A stretch of 64,000 bases of DNA from Marivivens sp. (GCA_024642115.1 JAHEBU010000001.1:372001-436000); one strand, 5' to 3'. Shown: positions 32,782 through 42,199, counted from the stretch's first letter. The notes: generated by a model from the letters alone, not told the origin. Made by a program: numbers and translations.

Positions 32782-35577
32782 TCAGTGCGCCTGTGCCCAG
32801 TTCGGCCCCTGCCCCGCGTCGACCACCAGTTTGACGTCGAGTTTCACCGCCGGGTCGCTGGCGTTTTCCATCACGTCGCGGGCGGCGTCGATCAGGGCGG
32901 GTACGTCGCCCTCGGCCACCTCGAACACCAGTTCGTCATGGACCTGCAGAAGCATCTTTGCGTTCAACCCTTCGATGGCCTTGGGCATCCGGATCATGGC
33001 GCGCCGGATCACGTCTGCCGCCGTCCCCTGAATGGGCGCGTTGATTGCCGCCCGCTTGGCAAAGCCCGCCCCCGGCCCCTTGGCGTTGATTTCGGGCGTG
33101 TTGATCTTGCGCCCGAACAGGGTCTGCACATACCCGTGGTCCTTGGCGAATTTGACCGTGTCATCCATATACGCGCGGATGCCCGGGAACCGTTCGAAAT
33201 AGCGGTCGATGAACCCCTGCGCCTGATCGCGGGGGATGCGCAGATTGCGGGCCAGACCAAAGCCGGAAATCCCGTAGATGACCCCGAAATTGATCGCCTT
33301 GGCCTGCCTGCGGATGTCCGGCGTCATCTGGTCCAGCGGCACGTCGAACATTTCGGACGCGGTCATGGCGTGAATGTCGAGCCCGTCGCGGAACGCCTGT
33401 TTTAGCGCGGGTATGTCGGCCACATGCGCTAGAATCCGCAGTTCGATCTGCGAATAATCAAGGCTGACCAGCACCTTGCCCGGTTCGGCCACGAATGCCT
33501 CGCGGATGCGGCGGCCTTCTTCGCTGCGCACGGGGATGTTTTGCAGATTCGGATCGGTCGAGGCGAGCCGCCCGGTGTTGGCCCCGGCAATGGAATAGGA
33601 CGTGTGAACGCGGCCCGTTTCGGGGTTGATATGGTCCTGCAACGCGTCGGTGTAGGTCGATTTCAGCTTGGCCAGTTGCCGCCAGTCCAGGATCAGGCCG
33701 GGAAGTTTGTGTTCGGTCGCCAGATCCTCGAGCACGTCTGCCCCGGTCCCCCATGCCCCCGTCTTGCCCTTGGCCCCGCCGGGGAGTTTGAGTTCGTCGA
33801 ACAGGATTTCGCCCAGTTGCTTGGGCGAGCCTACGTTGAACTTGCGCCCCGCGACCTCTTGAATCTCGTCCTCAAGCTGCGCCATCTTCTGTGCAAAGGC
33901 ATTGGACATCCGGCTGAGCGTGTCGCGGTCCACCTTGATCCCCGCCATCTCCATCTCGGCCAGAACGGGCACCAGTGGTCGTTCGAGGGTTTCGTAAACG
34001 GTCGTCACCTGTTTGCGGTGCAGTTGCGGTTTGAAGGTCTGCCACAGGCGCAGGGTGATGTCGGCATCTTCAGCGGCGTATTTGACGGCCTCGGCCACCG
34101 GCACCCGGTCAAACGTCACCTGGGATTTGCCCGATCCGATCAAGTCCTTGATCGGAATGGGAATATGGGCCAGATATTCCTCGCTCAGCAGATCCATCCC
34201 GTGATTGTGCAGGCCCGCGTGCATCGCGTAGGACATCAGCATCGTGTCGTCGATCGGGGCGACTTGAACGCCAAGGCGGGCGAAAATCTTGGCGTCGTAT
34301 TTCATGTTCTGCCCGATCTTGAGGATCGACGGGTCCTCAAGCGCGGGTTTGAGGAGCGTCAGCACATCGGCAAGGGCCATCTGCCCCTCGGCCAACTCGT
34401 CTGACCCGAACAGGTCATCGCCTGCCCCCTTTTTGTGGATCAGGGGAATATAGCAGGCCTTGCCCGCATCAACGGCAAGCGAGATGCCCACGATGTCGGC
34501 ACGCATTTCGTCAAGGCTGGTCGTCTCGGTGTCGACGGCGACATAACCGCGTTCGATGATCCGGTCGATCCAGACCCGAAGAGCCGCCGCATCGCCCACG
34601 TTTTCATAGGCGGCGTGGTCAAACGGCACGGCCTCTTTCATCTCAGCAGGCTGTTCGGTTGGGGCCATTTCGGTGATGACAGGCTGTTCGACACCCAGCT
34701 TTTCCGCGATCCGTTTGGTGATGGTGCGAAATTCCATTTCGGTCAGAAAGGGAAGCAGGACATCGGGGTCGGGCACCCTGACCTCAAGCTCGTCCAGTGT
34801 CGCGTCGACCGGCATGTGCCGGTCCAGCGTGACCAGTTGGCGGGAAATGCGGATCAGGTCGGCGTTGTCGATCAGCGTCTCGCGGCGCTTTGGTTGCTTG
34901 ATCTCGGACGCGCGAGCCAGAAGGCTGTCCAGATCGCCGTATTCCTGGATCAACTGCGCCGCCGTCTTGATCCCGATGCCGGGTGCGCCGGGGACGTTAT
35001 CCACGCTGTCGCCTGCCAGCGCCTGAACATCGACGACCTTGTCTGGGAAGACGCCGAATTTCTCGAACACCTCATCGCGGTCGATCCGCTTGTCCTTCAT
35101 CGGGTCGCGCATGATGACGCCGTCGCCCACCAGTTGCATCAGGTCCTTGTCGGATGAAATGATGGTGACGCGCCCGCCCGCCTCGACCGCCTGCCGGGCA
35201 AGGGTCGCGATGATGTCGTCGGCCTCAAACCCGTCCTGTTCCAGACAGGCGACATTGAACGCCTTGGTCGCGCGGCGGGTCAGGGGGAATTGCGGGCGCA
35301 GATCCTCTGGCGGTTCGGGGCGGTTGGCCTTGTATTTGTCATAGATTTCGTTGCGGAATGTCTTGGACGAATAGTCAAAGACGACCGCGATATGGGTCGG
35401 CGCCTCGTCCCCGTTCGACCGGGTTAACTCGTTCCACAGGATGTTGCAGAACCCGCTGACGGCGCCCACGGGCAACCCGTCGGATTTGCGGGTGAGCGGG
35501 GGCAGCGCGTGGTAGGCGCGAAAGATATAGGCGGACCCGTCGATCAGGTGCAGATGGCACCCCTTGCCGAATGTCAT
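32782..35577 (-). CDS. polA: DNA polymerase I
   Basis: A 931-residue family A DNA polymerase for Okazaki-fragment processing and repair. All three domains look intact: the 5'-3' nuclease (1-290, with LIDGSAYIFRAYHALP and DGFEADDIIATLA), the 3'-5' exonuclease (about 330-520, with VAVDTETTSLDEMRADIVG) and the polymerase domain. In the latter, motif A is LVSLDYSQIELRILAH, motif B is RRQAKAINFGVIYGIS and motif C is LLQVHDELVFEV. The ATG at 35577 has AGGAGGG upstream. It is preceded on the same strand by a zinc-finger gene. Confidence 0.97.
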   Translation of the reverse strand: MTFGKGCHLHLIDGSAYIFRAYHALPPLTRKSDGLPVGAVSGFCNILWNELTRSNGDEAPTHIAVVFDYSSKTFRNEIYDKYKANRPEPPEDLRPQFPLTRRATKAFNVACLEQDGFEADDIIATLARQAVEAGGRVTIISSDKDLMQLVGDGVIMRDPMKDKRIDRDEVFEKFGVFPDKVVDVQALAGDSVDNVPGAPGIGIKTAAQLIQEYGDLDSLLARASEIKQPKRRETLIDNADLIRISRQLVTLDRHMPVDATLDELEVRVPDPDVLLPFLTEMEFRTITKRIAEKLGVEQPVITEMAPTEQPAEMKEAVPFDHAAYENVGDAAALRVWIDRIIERGYVAVDTETTSLDEMRADIVGISLAVDAGKACYIPLIHKKGAGDDLFGSDELAEGQMALADVLTLLKPALEDPSILKIGQNMKYDAKIFARLGVQVAPIDDTMLMSYAMHAGLHNHGMDLLSEEYLAHIPIPIKDLIGSGKSQVTFDRVPVAEAVKYAAEDADITLRLWQTFKPQLHRKQVTTVYETLERPLVPVLAEMEMAGIKVDRDTLSRMSNAFAQKMAQLEDEIQEVAGRKFNVGSPKQLGEILFDELKLPGGAKGKTGAWGTGADVLEDLATEHKLPGLILDWRQLAKLKSTYTDALQDHINPETGRVHTSYSIAGANTGRLASTDPNLQNIPVRSEEGRRIREAFVAEPGKVLVSLDYSQIELRILAHVADIPALKQAFRDGLDIHAMTASEMFDVPLDQMTPDIRRQAKAINFGVIYGISGFGLARNLRIPRDQAQGFIDRYFERFPGIRAYMDDTVKFAKDHGYVQTLFGRKINTPEINAKGPGAGFAKRAAINAPIQGTAADVIRRAMIRMPKAIEGLNAKMLLQVHDELVFEVAEGDVPALIDAARDVMENASDPAVKLDVKLVVDAGQGPNWAQAH

Positions 35578-35643
35578 CTTTCGCCCTCCTCTTTGCATGT
35601 CCCAGATGTGGCACGATACATGCCGGGGGGCCAGCGGTCAGGG

Positions 35644-35826
35644 TCAGTGACCGGCCTTGGCGTCCTTGGCGATCTCGTACCGGGCGTCGCAATAGGGGCA
35701 TTCGACCCAGCCGGTGTCATGCGGGATCGACAGCCACACGCGGGGATGGCCCAACGCGCCGTCGCCGCCGTCGCAGGCGACGCGCCAATCGTGGGCGATT
35801 TTCACTTCGGGGGCGGGTCGGGTCAT
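35644..35826 (-). CDS. CHCC-type zinc-finger protein
   Basis: A 60-residue protein of the CHCC zinc-finger family related to NDUFS6 of complex I. The ligands are visible as Cys18, His27, Cys43 and Cys46, in [18 protein letters not shown] and ECPYCDARY. In Alphaproteobacteria this is a standalone protein of unclear role. It lies 66 bp upstream of polA on the same strand, with AATGTCGC-type spacing but no terminator between them, so co-transcription is possible. Confidence 0.85.
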   Translation of the reverse strand: MTRPAPEVKIAHDWRVACDGGDGALGHPRVWLSIPHDTGWVECPYCDARYEIAKDAKAGH

Positions 35827-35923
35827 GGCGCGGCCTGTCTGTCTAGGGATCGGGCCGGATCATATCCGACCCCCCGGCACGGACAAGGGGCAATGGGTAG
35901 GGCGGGGTGGCTTTCGAACGGCC

Positions 35924-36295
35924 CTAGCCTTTGACAGGCACCAACATCGGTCCAAGCGGACGCCCGGCCAGAATGTGCAGGTGGTAATGCGGGACCTCTT
36001 GGTGGGCGTGGTCGCGGCTGTTTGCAATGGCCCGAAACCCGTCTTGGACCCCCAGCAGGTCACAGGTGGCGGCAACCGCCCGCATGAACCCAAGATGTTC
36101 TTGAGCCGTCCCGTCGCGGGCGAAATGGTCCAACGACACGTAAGGTCCCTTGGGGATGACCATCACATGCACAGGGGCCTGCGGGTTGATGTCATGAAAG
36201 GCCAACGCCCAATCGTTTTCAAAAACGGTCTTGTTCGGGATTTCACCACGCAGGATGCGGGCAAAGACGTTCTGGGGGTCATAGGTGAACTGCAT
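35924..36295 (-). CDS. HIT family (histidine triad) nucleotide hydrolase
   Basis: A 123-residue HINT-type protein that hydrolyses nucleoside phosphoramidates or related nucleotides. The histidine triad HYHLHILAG (103-111) is intact, and FARILRGEIPNKTVFEND (11-28) is the conserved N-terminal region. The ATG at 36295 follows GAGGAC; a longer in-frame start at 36307 lies against the upstream gene. Eight bases separate it from the stop of the glycosyltransferase gene upstream, so the two may share a transcript. Confidence 0.9.
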   Translation of the reverse strand: MQFTYDPQNVFARILRGEIPNKTVFENDWALAFHDINPQAPVHVMVIPKGPYVSLDHFARDGTAQEHLGFMRAVAATCDLLGVQDGFRAIANSRDHAHQEVPHYHLHILAGRPLGPMLVPVKG

Positions 36296-36303
36296 GGCTG
36301 TCC

Positions 36304-37881
36304 TCAATCAACGAAAAGGTAAGGCGTGTTGGCGATCCCGCGCGCCACGTCGGCGGGCACGGTCAGGAATTCGCCAATGGCGGGCACGTTTTCCTCGGGT
36401 GACAGGTCCTGCCGCAGCCGCAGGTGATTTGGGAAATTCTGGTCACGAACACGGTCGCTTTCAAAGATCATGTCGTAGCGGATCGTCGGCAGCAGTTGCG
36501 ACAGCGTCTCTGGCGAGGTTTCCTCGCCCGCCAGCCCCACCCGCCGGGCATGACCCGCCAGATATTCGTCGGTGAATTCGCACTCGATTTCCAGCAGACG
36601 CGTGGTGGACCGGTCGGAAAAGAAATCCTGCATGAGGTCGAGGCTGGCAGTGTCCAGACAGATGATCAGGCGGTCGGTGTCATAGTAATCGAACAGCATC
36701 CGCATCAGCGCCCGCCGGTGCCGCGTCCGTTTGCCCAGCGTCGTCTGGATCCCGCCCAAGTCAGGCAGCGGCGTGCCCTCTTCGTTGAAAAGGTAGTCGA
36801 TGGCCGGAATGTTGGTATGGTGCTTGATCGACCCCACCAGCCGCTTGGCCACATGCCATTTCTTGCACGCCACGATCAGCAGTTCGCGTTCGCGGCCCAG
36901 CGACGTTTCCGCCTCCCAGAACCGGGTGGCAAAGCGGCGGCCGATCCGGCCCCGCCCGGTCAGGAACTTGAACAGGCCCCGCCCTTCGTCCGAAATCTTG
37001 AAATCCATGCGTTCGGACGCATAGAGCTTGCCCAACCGCGCCTTGAGCTCTTTGGCCTCGGGGGAAATCTTGCGGGCGAACAGATTGTTCTGACCCAGCA
37101 ACAGATCGTAGTGGTCGTTGTAAAACGTCACCGGCATCCCGTAGTCGGTAAACATCAGGAACGTCAGGGTGCGGGTCTGAATTTCTGCCTCTGGCACGAG
37201 ATGCCGCACAAGGGTCTGGAAAAACGTCTCGTCCGGGATCCAGGTGGTCCGAAAGAACCGCATCACATCGCGCCGCTTCTTCGTGAAATCAATGATCCAC
37301 TCGATCGTCCGGCGGCGCAGGCACCACCACTGACTGCCGATCATGATCTGCAAATCCTGCGGGATCGCCCGGGTCAGCCCCAGCCGACGCTGGGTCCAGA
37401 ACGACCAGTAGAACCACCGCTTCTGCGTCCGTTCGTTGAACCAGTGGCGATAGATCAGCCGCTCTTCCTTCAACCCGGTCTTGATCCAGTCGCTTTCGAA
37501 ATAATCAAAGCTCTCGATGTAGTCGCAGTCGTGGGTATCAAGGAAATCATGGGCATATTTGGCCGATTTGATCGCCATGCAGTCGCCCGACACCATGTAG
37601 AAATGGGTGGCGCGGGGAAACGCATCGACCGCCGCCTCAACCGCATACAACGTGGCCTGAACTAGGCTCCACGCCCCCCAGCCACACTTGATCCGCTTCT
37701 TTGCAAAGGCAACGGACGGATTGTCCGACAACGCCGATCGGATCTTTTCAAACGCCTCGCGCGGGGCACGCGCGTCGAAGTGAATCGAGATGTAATCGCC
37801 CACAGCCGTCAACTGCCGCGCCTGCTGGATGATGGCGTCAGGGTCTTTGTGACAGAGCAAGATAAAGGCGATTTTAGCCAT
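36304..37881 (-). CDS. Core-2/I-branching-type beta-1,6-N-acetylglucosaminyltransferase family protein
   Basis: A 525-residue protein. The first 280 residues resemble the Core-2/I-branching glycosyltransferase family (GT14): AFILLCHKDPDAIIQQARQL near the N-terminus, IHFDARAP, FYMVSGDCMAIKS and GSQWWCLRRRTIEWI. The C-terminal 230 residues are a domain seen mainly in Rhodobacterales (DUF5928-like). There is no signal peptide or helix, so it should act in the cytoplasm. Donor and acceptor are unknown. The start at 37881 matches the conserved N-terminus; the frame stays open further upstream without support. It is divergent from a carbohydrate sulfotransferase, suggesting a shared glycan pathway. 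Confidence 0.8.
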   Translation of the reverse strand: MAKIAFILLCHKDPDAIIQQARQLTAVGDYISIHFDARAPREAFEKIRSALSDNPSVAFAKKRIKCGWGAWSLVQATLYAVEAAVDAFPRATHFYMVSGDCMAIKSAKYAHDFLDTHDCDYIESFDYFESDWIKTGLKEERLIYRHWFNERTQKRWFYWSFWTQRRLGLTRAIPQDLQIMIGSQWWCLRRRTIEWIIDFTKKRRDVMRFFRTTWIPDETFFQTLVRHLVPEAEIQTRTLTFLMFTDYGMPVTFYNDHYDLLLGQNNLFARKISPEAKELKARLGKLYASERMDFKISDEGRGLFKFLTGRGRIGRRFATRFWEAETSLGRERELLIVACKKWHVAKRLVGSIKHHTNIPAIDYLFNEEGTPLPDLGGIQTTLGKRTRHRRALMRMLFDYYDTDRLIICLDTASLDLMQDFFSDRSTTRLLEIECEFTDEYLAGHARRVGLAGEETSPETLSQLLPTIRYDMIFESDRVRDQNFPNHLRLRQDLSPEENVPAIGEFLTVPADVARGIANTPYLFVD

Positions 37882-38031
37882 ATTCGAAACAGTTAGGTCC
37901 CTTGTGCCCGGATTGTTTACGCTTGATAGCGTGAACAGACGTTGAATAAGAAGGGTTTGTTTGCTCTTTTGCGGCAAATAGCACCGTGATCTGCCAAAGA
38001 ACAAGCGGCGCGGCATTGGAGGCACGACAGT

Positions 38032-38850
38032 ATGGGTTTTCCCGGCACCTGGATGACAGAAAGCGAAAGCGTGGTTTACCGCGTGGTGCCCAAATGCGCC
38101 TGCTCGACCATCGGGCAGATCATGTTCTACGCCGACCACGGCAAATTCTTTGACGGCGACATCCACGATGCCGACTACGGCATGCACAAATGGGCGATGG
38201 AAAACAGCCAGCCGCTCATCTCGGAAAACGTCAAGACACACAAAAGCTATGCCTTTACCTGTGTGCGCAATCCCTACACTCGCATCCTGTCATCCTTCTT
38301 TGACAAGATTTGCGGCATCCAGCGCAACGGCAAACGCTACCGGGGTAACCTTGTCCCCCTGCTGATCCAGAAATACGGGATCGAAGTGGGATCGCCCGAA
38401 GATGACTTTCAGTTCGACCAGATCAAGTCTTTCCGCCGGTTTCTGCTGTTCGCCCGCGACACCATCCGCTGGCGCCGCCCGATGGAGCCTGACATCCACT
38501 GGTCGGCGATGTCCGGCCATATCAGCACGTTCATCGTCAACGGCGGCCGGTACGACCACATCTTCTGGACCGAAAAGTTCGACGAGGGCATGCAGGCCGT
38601 GCTGGACGCCGTCCCGCCCGCCCATGCCATCGACCTCAAGAAAATCCCCCGCTTCAACGAAAGCGAAGGTCACGGGCCAAAACGCCTGCACCCGGTCGAG
38701 GATTATTTCGACGACCTGTCGATGCACCTGATGTTCGAGATCTACAAAAAGGACTTTCAGCTGTTCAAATACGATTTCGAAAATCCGGGGAACAAGATGC
38801 CCACCGGACCCATTGATCTGGCAGAAGTTCACGCCAAACTGGGCGATTGA
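38032..38850 (+). CDS. Carbohydrate sulfotransferase (Sulfotransfer_2 type)
   Basis: A 272-residue PAPS-dependent sulfotransferase. The 5'-phosphosulfate-binding loop VPKCACSTI is at 19-27, and the 3'-phosphate-binding motif VRNPYTRILSSFFDK begins at 78. Family members sulfate hexosamine or related sugars. It lacks a signal or membrane anchor, unlike eukaryotic Golgi enzymes. It starts 150 bp from the divergent glycosyltransferase gene, so the pair may build and sulfate a surface glycan, which is inference. The PAP2 gene follows 3 bases after the stop. Confidence 0.87.
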   Translation: MGFPGTWMTESESVVYRVVPKCACSTIGQIMFYADHGKFFDGDIHDADYGMHKWAMENSQPLISENVKTHKSYAFTCVRNPYTRILSSFFDKICGIQRNGKRYRGNLVPLLIQKYGIEVGSPEDDFQFDQIKSFRRFLLFARDTIRWRRPMEPDIHWSAMSGHISTFIVNGGRYDHIFWTEKFDEGMQAVLDAVPPAHAIDLKKIPRFNESEGHGPKRLHPVEDYFDDLSMHLMFEIYKKDFQLFKYDFENPGNKMPTGPIDLAEVHAKLGD

Positions 38851-38853
38851 TTT

Positions 38854-39561
38854 GTGACCAACCCCCGCCGCCGCCTGCCGATCGAAATGAAGTCATTGGT
38901 CCTGCTGGCGGTCATCGTGCTGGGCGTGTGGGCCTTTGCGGCGCTGGCCTCCGAAGTGCTGGAGCGGGAAACCACCGCGTTTGACACCAGGGTCCTCTTG
39001 TCGCTGCGGGCGCCCGGCAATCCGGCAGTACCGATCGGCGGGCCAGCTTTGCAGGAATTCATGCGCGACCTGACGGCCCTTGGCGGAACCTGGACGCTGA
39101 CGATCCTGACCCTGATCGTGTCTATCGGTCTGGTGCTCCAACGGCATGGCCGCACGGCGCTCTTTCTGGTGGTGTCGGTGGCGTCCGGGGCGGCGGTGTC
39201 GACCCTGTTCAAACACCTGATCTCGCGGCCCCGGCCCGAACTGGTGCCGCACGGGTCCTTTGTGAACACGGCCAGCTTTCCCTCGGGCCATTCGATGATG
39301 GCGGCGGTGACCTATCTGACGCTCGCCGTGGTGATTTCCCGGTTTCAGACGCGGCGCGCGGTCAAGGTCTATGTTCTGACGGTGGCGACGTTTCTGGCCA
39401 TCGCCGTCGGGATCAGCCGTATCTATCTGGGGGTGCACTGGCCGACGGACGTGCTGGCAGGCTGGGCGCTAGGGGCAGCCTGGGCAATGGGGGCCTGGGT
39501 GGTCATCGACTGGCTTGACAGGCGACGGTTGGTTGACCCGGCCCCGCCCGAACAGGACTGA
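38854..39561 (+). CDS. PAP2-superfamily membrane phosphatase
   Basis: A 235-residue membrane phosphatase of the PAP2 superfamily. Hydrophobic helices lie near 15-34, 79-96, 101-118, 148-164, 173-190 and 203-220. The catalytic motifs are complete: KHLISRPRP (120-128), PSGH (143-146) and SRIYLGVHWPTD (188-199). Probable substrates are undecaprenyl pyrophosphate or phosphatidic acid. The GTG at 38854 lies 3 bases after the sulfotransferase stop and is taken as the start; the internal ATG at residue 12 is an alternative. Confidence 0.88.
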   Translation: MTNPRRRLPIEMKSLVLLAVIVLGVWAFAALASEVLERETTAFDTRVLLSLRAPGNPAVPIGGPALQEFMRDLTALGGTWTLTILTLIVSIGLVLQRHGRTALFLVVSVASGAAVSTLFKHLISRPRPELVPHGSFVNTASFPSGHSMMAAVTYLTLAVVISRFQTRRAVKVYVLTVATFLAIAVGISRIYLGVHWPTDVLAGWALGAAWAMGAWVVIDWLDRRRLVDPAPPEQD

Positions 39562-39631
39562 CCTGAAAAGGGTGGACGGACCCGCTCTGCGGCCTAGGTT
39601 GCCGACCAACCCCATCGGCGGAGCCTTTCCC

Positions 39632-40351
39632 ATGACCACCGTTCTCATCCTCGGCTCCGGCCCCAATGTCGTCGCGGCGCGGTCCTGGGCGCGCGTACCC
39701 TTTGACCATATCCTGGCGATCAACAATGCGTGGGCGGTGCGACCCGACTGGGACGACCTGATCCACCCCGAGGATTTCCCCGTTGACCGTCGCCCGACCG
39801 AACTGGCCCCCGCCCAACGCATCATCACGGCCGAGGATTTCGTACCGGCACAAAACGCGTTCGGCGGCTTTGTTTATGCAGGCGGGACGATGTCCTTCAC
39901 CGCCGGATACTGGGCGCTGCACGCCTTGCGGCCCAGCGTCATCGCCTTTCTCGGCTGCGACATGGTTTACCCCAAGGGGCCGCAAACGCATTTCTATGGC
40001 AAGGGCGAACCGGACCCGTTGCGCCGCGATATCACGCTGCGCAGCCTCGAGGCGAAATCGGCGCGACTGATGATCGAAGCAGCCGACATGGACTGCGCTG
40101 TCGTCAATCTGTCCACTGATCCGTCCCGGCTGATCGTGCCGCGCAGCACACCCGCAACCCTCCGGCACCAGCGCCCCGCACCATTCGACAGGGCCGCAGC
40201 CGCCCGCGCCCGCGCGGCAGAATCGGCGGCCGACTACATGGTGCCATCGGGGCGGTATTGGCTGGAAGAGGACAGGTTCGACCCTGCCGTCATCGACCGG
40301 ATCGACGCGCTCTGGCTTGCTGCCGCCGCACAGGCCGCCCGCGCCGCATAA
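39632..40351 (+). CDS. Conserved protein of unknown function with a Rossmann-like GSGPNV motif
   Basis: A 239-residue protein I do not firmly recognise. It opens TTVLILGSGPNVVAAR, then HILAINNAWAVRPDWD, GGTMSFTAGYWALH, VIAFLGCDMVY and THFYGKGEPDPL. The layout weakly recalls DUF115/MAF-type and GT42-like sugar-binding proteins, which share a G-x-G-P-S/N loop and a late G-x-D/C-x-x-Y motif. There is no signal peptide. It follows the sulfotransferase and PAP2 genes on the same strand, so a role in glycan handling is possible but unproven. A repeat element starts 15 bases after its stop. Confidence 0.7.
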   Translation: MTTVLILGSGPNVVAARSWARVPFDHILAINNAWAVRPDWDDLIHPEDFPVDRRPTELAPAQRIITAEDFVPAQNAFGGFVYAGGTMSFTAGYWALHALRPSVIAFLGCDMVYPKGPQTHFYGKGEPDPLRRDITLRSLEAKSARLMIEAADMDCAVVNLSTDPSRLIVPRSTPATLRHQRPAPFDRAAAARARAAESAADYMVPSGRYWLEEDRFDPAVIDRIDALWLAAAAQAARAA

Positions 40352-40365
40352 AGCGCCGCAGACCG

Positions 40366-40426
40366 CTTCACCTTGCAATAACAACTCCGGGGGGAGCGCA
40401 GCGAGGGGCAGAGCCCCCTCCCCGGC
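40366..40426 (+). repeat. Intergenic repeat, copy D of the CTTCACC/ATAACAACTCC family
   Basis: Begins CTTCACCTTGCAATAACAAC and continues into a GGGGGGAGCGCAGCGAGG tract. It matches the reverse complement of 12252-12312 over about 55 bases. It lies between two convergent genes and is followed by further GC-rich hairpins to about 40470. Confidence 0.8.
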
Positions 40427-40481
40427 GCCCCGCAGGGGCGGCAAGCCTCCCCCGCGCCCCGCTGGGGCCAAAAGTCTGGTT

Positions 40482-41465
40482 TCAGATCAATCCGTCCTTG
40501 CGGAACAGCGCCTTGACGTCGGCCTCGGGCCGAGCACCGAAATGGCTGATAACCTCGGCGGCGGCGACACAGCCCATGCGGCCACTGGTAAACAGGGACT
40601 GTCCCGTCGCGTAACCATACAGGAACCCGGCGGCGAATTGGTCGCCCGCGCCCGTGGCATCCACCGGGATCACCCGTTTGACGGGGACAATCGCGCGGTC
40701 ATCGCCGCGCAGGATCACAACGTCCTGCCCAGACCGGGTGCAAACGACGGTCCCGGCATCCGCTGCTGCCTGTTCCAGCGCCGCGCTCAGGTCGCATTCA
40801 TACAGCGCTTCCCATTCGTGCTCGTTGCCGATCACGTAATCCAGCTCTTTGACCAGCCTGCGGAAATCGCCCCGGTGACGGTTGACGCAGAACGGATCGG
40901 ACAGGGCGATGCCCGCCTTGCCCCCAGCCTCGCGGCAAAGTCTTGCGGCGCGTTCAAACGCCTCTTTCCCCTTGGGCTTGTCATACAGATAGCCCTCCAG
41001 AAACAGGATCTCGCACCGGCCTGCGACCTCGTCGGCCACATCCTCGGGGCCAAGCTCCGAGGAAATCCCAAGGTAGGTGTTCATCGACCGCTCGCCATCG
41101 GGCGAGACAAAGATCATCGACCGCGACGTGGGCAATTCGCCACCCGGCACGGGCGCATTCACGAAATCGGTGCCGTTGTCGGCCATGGCCTTGGCATAAA
41201 AGCGGCCCAGCGCGTCGTCATGCACGCGGCCGATAAACCCGGTTGTCAGGCCCAGATTGCCCAGCCCCGCCAGTGTGTTGGCGACCGACCCGCCGGGGGC
41301 CTGAACGCGGTCCTTCATCGACCCATACAGCATCTCGCCCCGGTCCTTTTCGACCAGTTGCATGATCCCCTTCTCGATCCCCATGAGATCAAGGAACGTA
41401 TCGTCCGACTGGGAAAACACATCAACGATGGCATTGCCGATTCCGACAACCTGGTAGGTTTTCAT
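40482..41465 (-). CDS. Adenosine kinase (PfkB family)
   Basis: A 327-residue PfkB-family carbohydrate/nucleoside kinase, closest to the adenosine kinase group of Alphaproteobacteria. Motifs YQVVGIGNAIVDVFS (4-18), QAPGGSVANTLAGLGNLG and the anion-hole/catalytic segment DATGAGDQFAAGFLYG are clear. It should phosphorylate adenosine to AMP, though other sugars cannot be excluded. The ATG at 41465 overlaps the stop of nth by 4 bases (ATGA), so the two are translationally coupled. Confidence 0.87.
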   Translation of the reverse strand: MKTYQVVGIGNAIVDVFSQSDDTFLDLMGIEKGIMQLVEKDRGEMLYGSMKDRVQAPGGSVANTLAGLGNLGLTTGFIGRVHDDALGRFYAKAMADNGTDFVNAPVPGGELPTSRSMIFVSPDGERSMNTYLGISSELGPEDVADEVAGRCEILFLEGYLYDKPKGKEAFERAARLCREAGGKAGIALSDPFCVNRHRGDFRRLVKELDYVIGNEHEWEALYECDLSAALEQAAADAGTVVCTRSGQDVVILRGDDRAIVPVKRVIPVDATGAGDQFAAGFLYGYATGQSLFTSGRMGCVAAAEVISHFGARPEADVKALFRKDGLI

Positions 41466-42106
41466 GGGGTCTTGTCCTCGTATTGGCACAGATCGCGGAT
41501 CAGGCAGGCGGGGCATTTGGGTTTGCGGGCAACGCACATGTAACGGCCATGCAGGATCAGCCAATGATGGGCATGTTGCTGGAATTCGGCGGGGACGTTG
41601 TCCTCGATGGCGCGTTCGACCTGATCGACATCTTTTCCGGGGGCGATGCCGGTCCGGTTGCCCACGCGAAAGATATGGGTGTCCACAGCCTGCGCGGGGA
41701 CATGCCACCACATGTTCAGCACCACATTGGCAGTCTTGCGGCCGACACCCGGCAGCGATTGCAGGGCAGCGCGGGAACTGGGTACCTCGCCACCATAATC
41801 GTCGACCAGAATCTGGCTCAACTTGATGACGTTCTTTGCCTTTTGCCGAAACAGGCCGATCGTCTTGATACGCTCGGTCAGCCCGTCCAGCCCCAGATCG
41901 AGCATCTTTTGCGGCGTGTCGGCGATGGCAAACAGCCCGCGCGTGGCCTTGTTCACCCCCGCATCGGTCGCCTGCGCGGACAGGGCCACAGCCACGACAA
42001 GGGTATAGGCATTCACATGCTCCAGTTCGCCGCGCGGTTCCGGCTCTGCCGCCTGAAAGCGGGCAAAGATGTCATGCATCGCGTGATAATCAAGTTGGCG
42101 GGCCAT
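41462..42106 (-). CDS. nth: Endonuclease III
   Basis: A 214-residue bifunctional DNA glycosylase/AP lyase that removes oxidised pyrimidines. The helix-hairpin-helix contains Lys124 in LPGVGRKTANVVL (118-130) and the catalytic Asp142 in VDTHIFRV. The 4Fe-4S cluster ligands are Cys191, Cys198, Cys201 and Cys207. The ATG at 42106 gives the normal length; the much longer in-frame extension upstream is not supported. It is the first gene of an nth-adenosine kinase pair. Confidence 0.95.
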   Translation of the reverse strand: MARQLDYHAMHDIFARFQAAEPEPRGELEHVNAYTLVVAVALSAQATDAGVNKATRGLFAIADTPQKMLDLGLDGLTERIKTIGLFRQKAKNVIKLSQILVDDYGGEVPSSRAALQSLPGVGRKTANVVLNMWWHVPAQAVDTHIFRVGNRTGIAPGKDVDQVERAIEDNVPAEFQQHAHHWLILHGRYMCVARKPKCPACLIRDLCQYEDKTP

Positions 42107-42199
42107 GACCCTCGGTATGCCGCCGCATCGACACCCCTGCAAGGCGGGATGCGCAAAAATCGGGTCGCGGGGCGGCGCAGCCGCCTTTAGATTGGGCGC

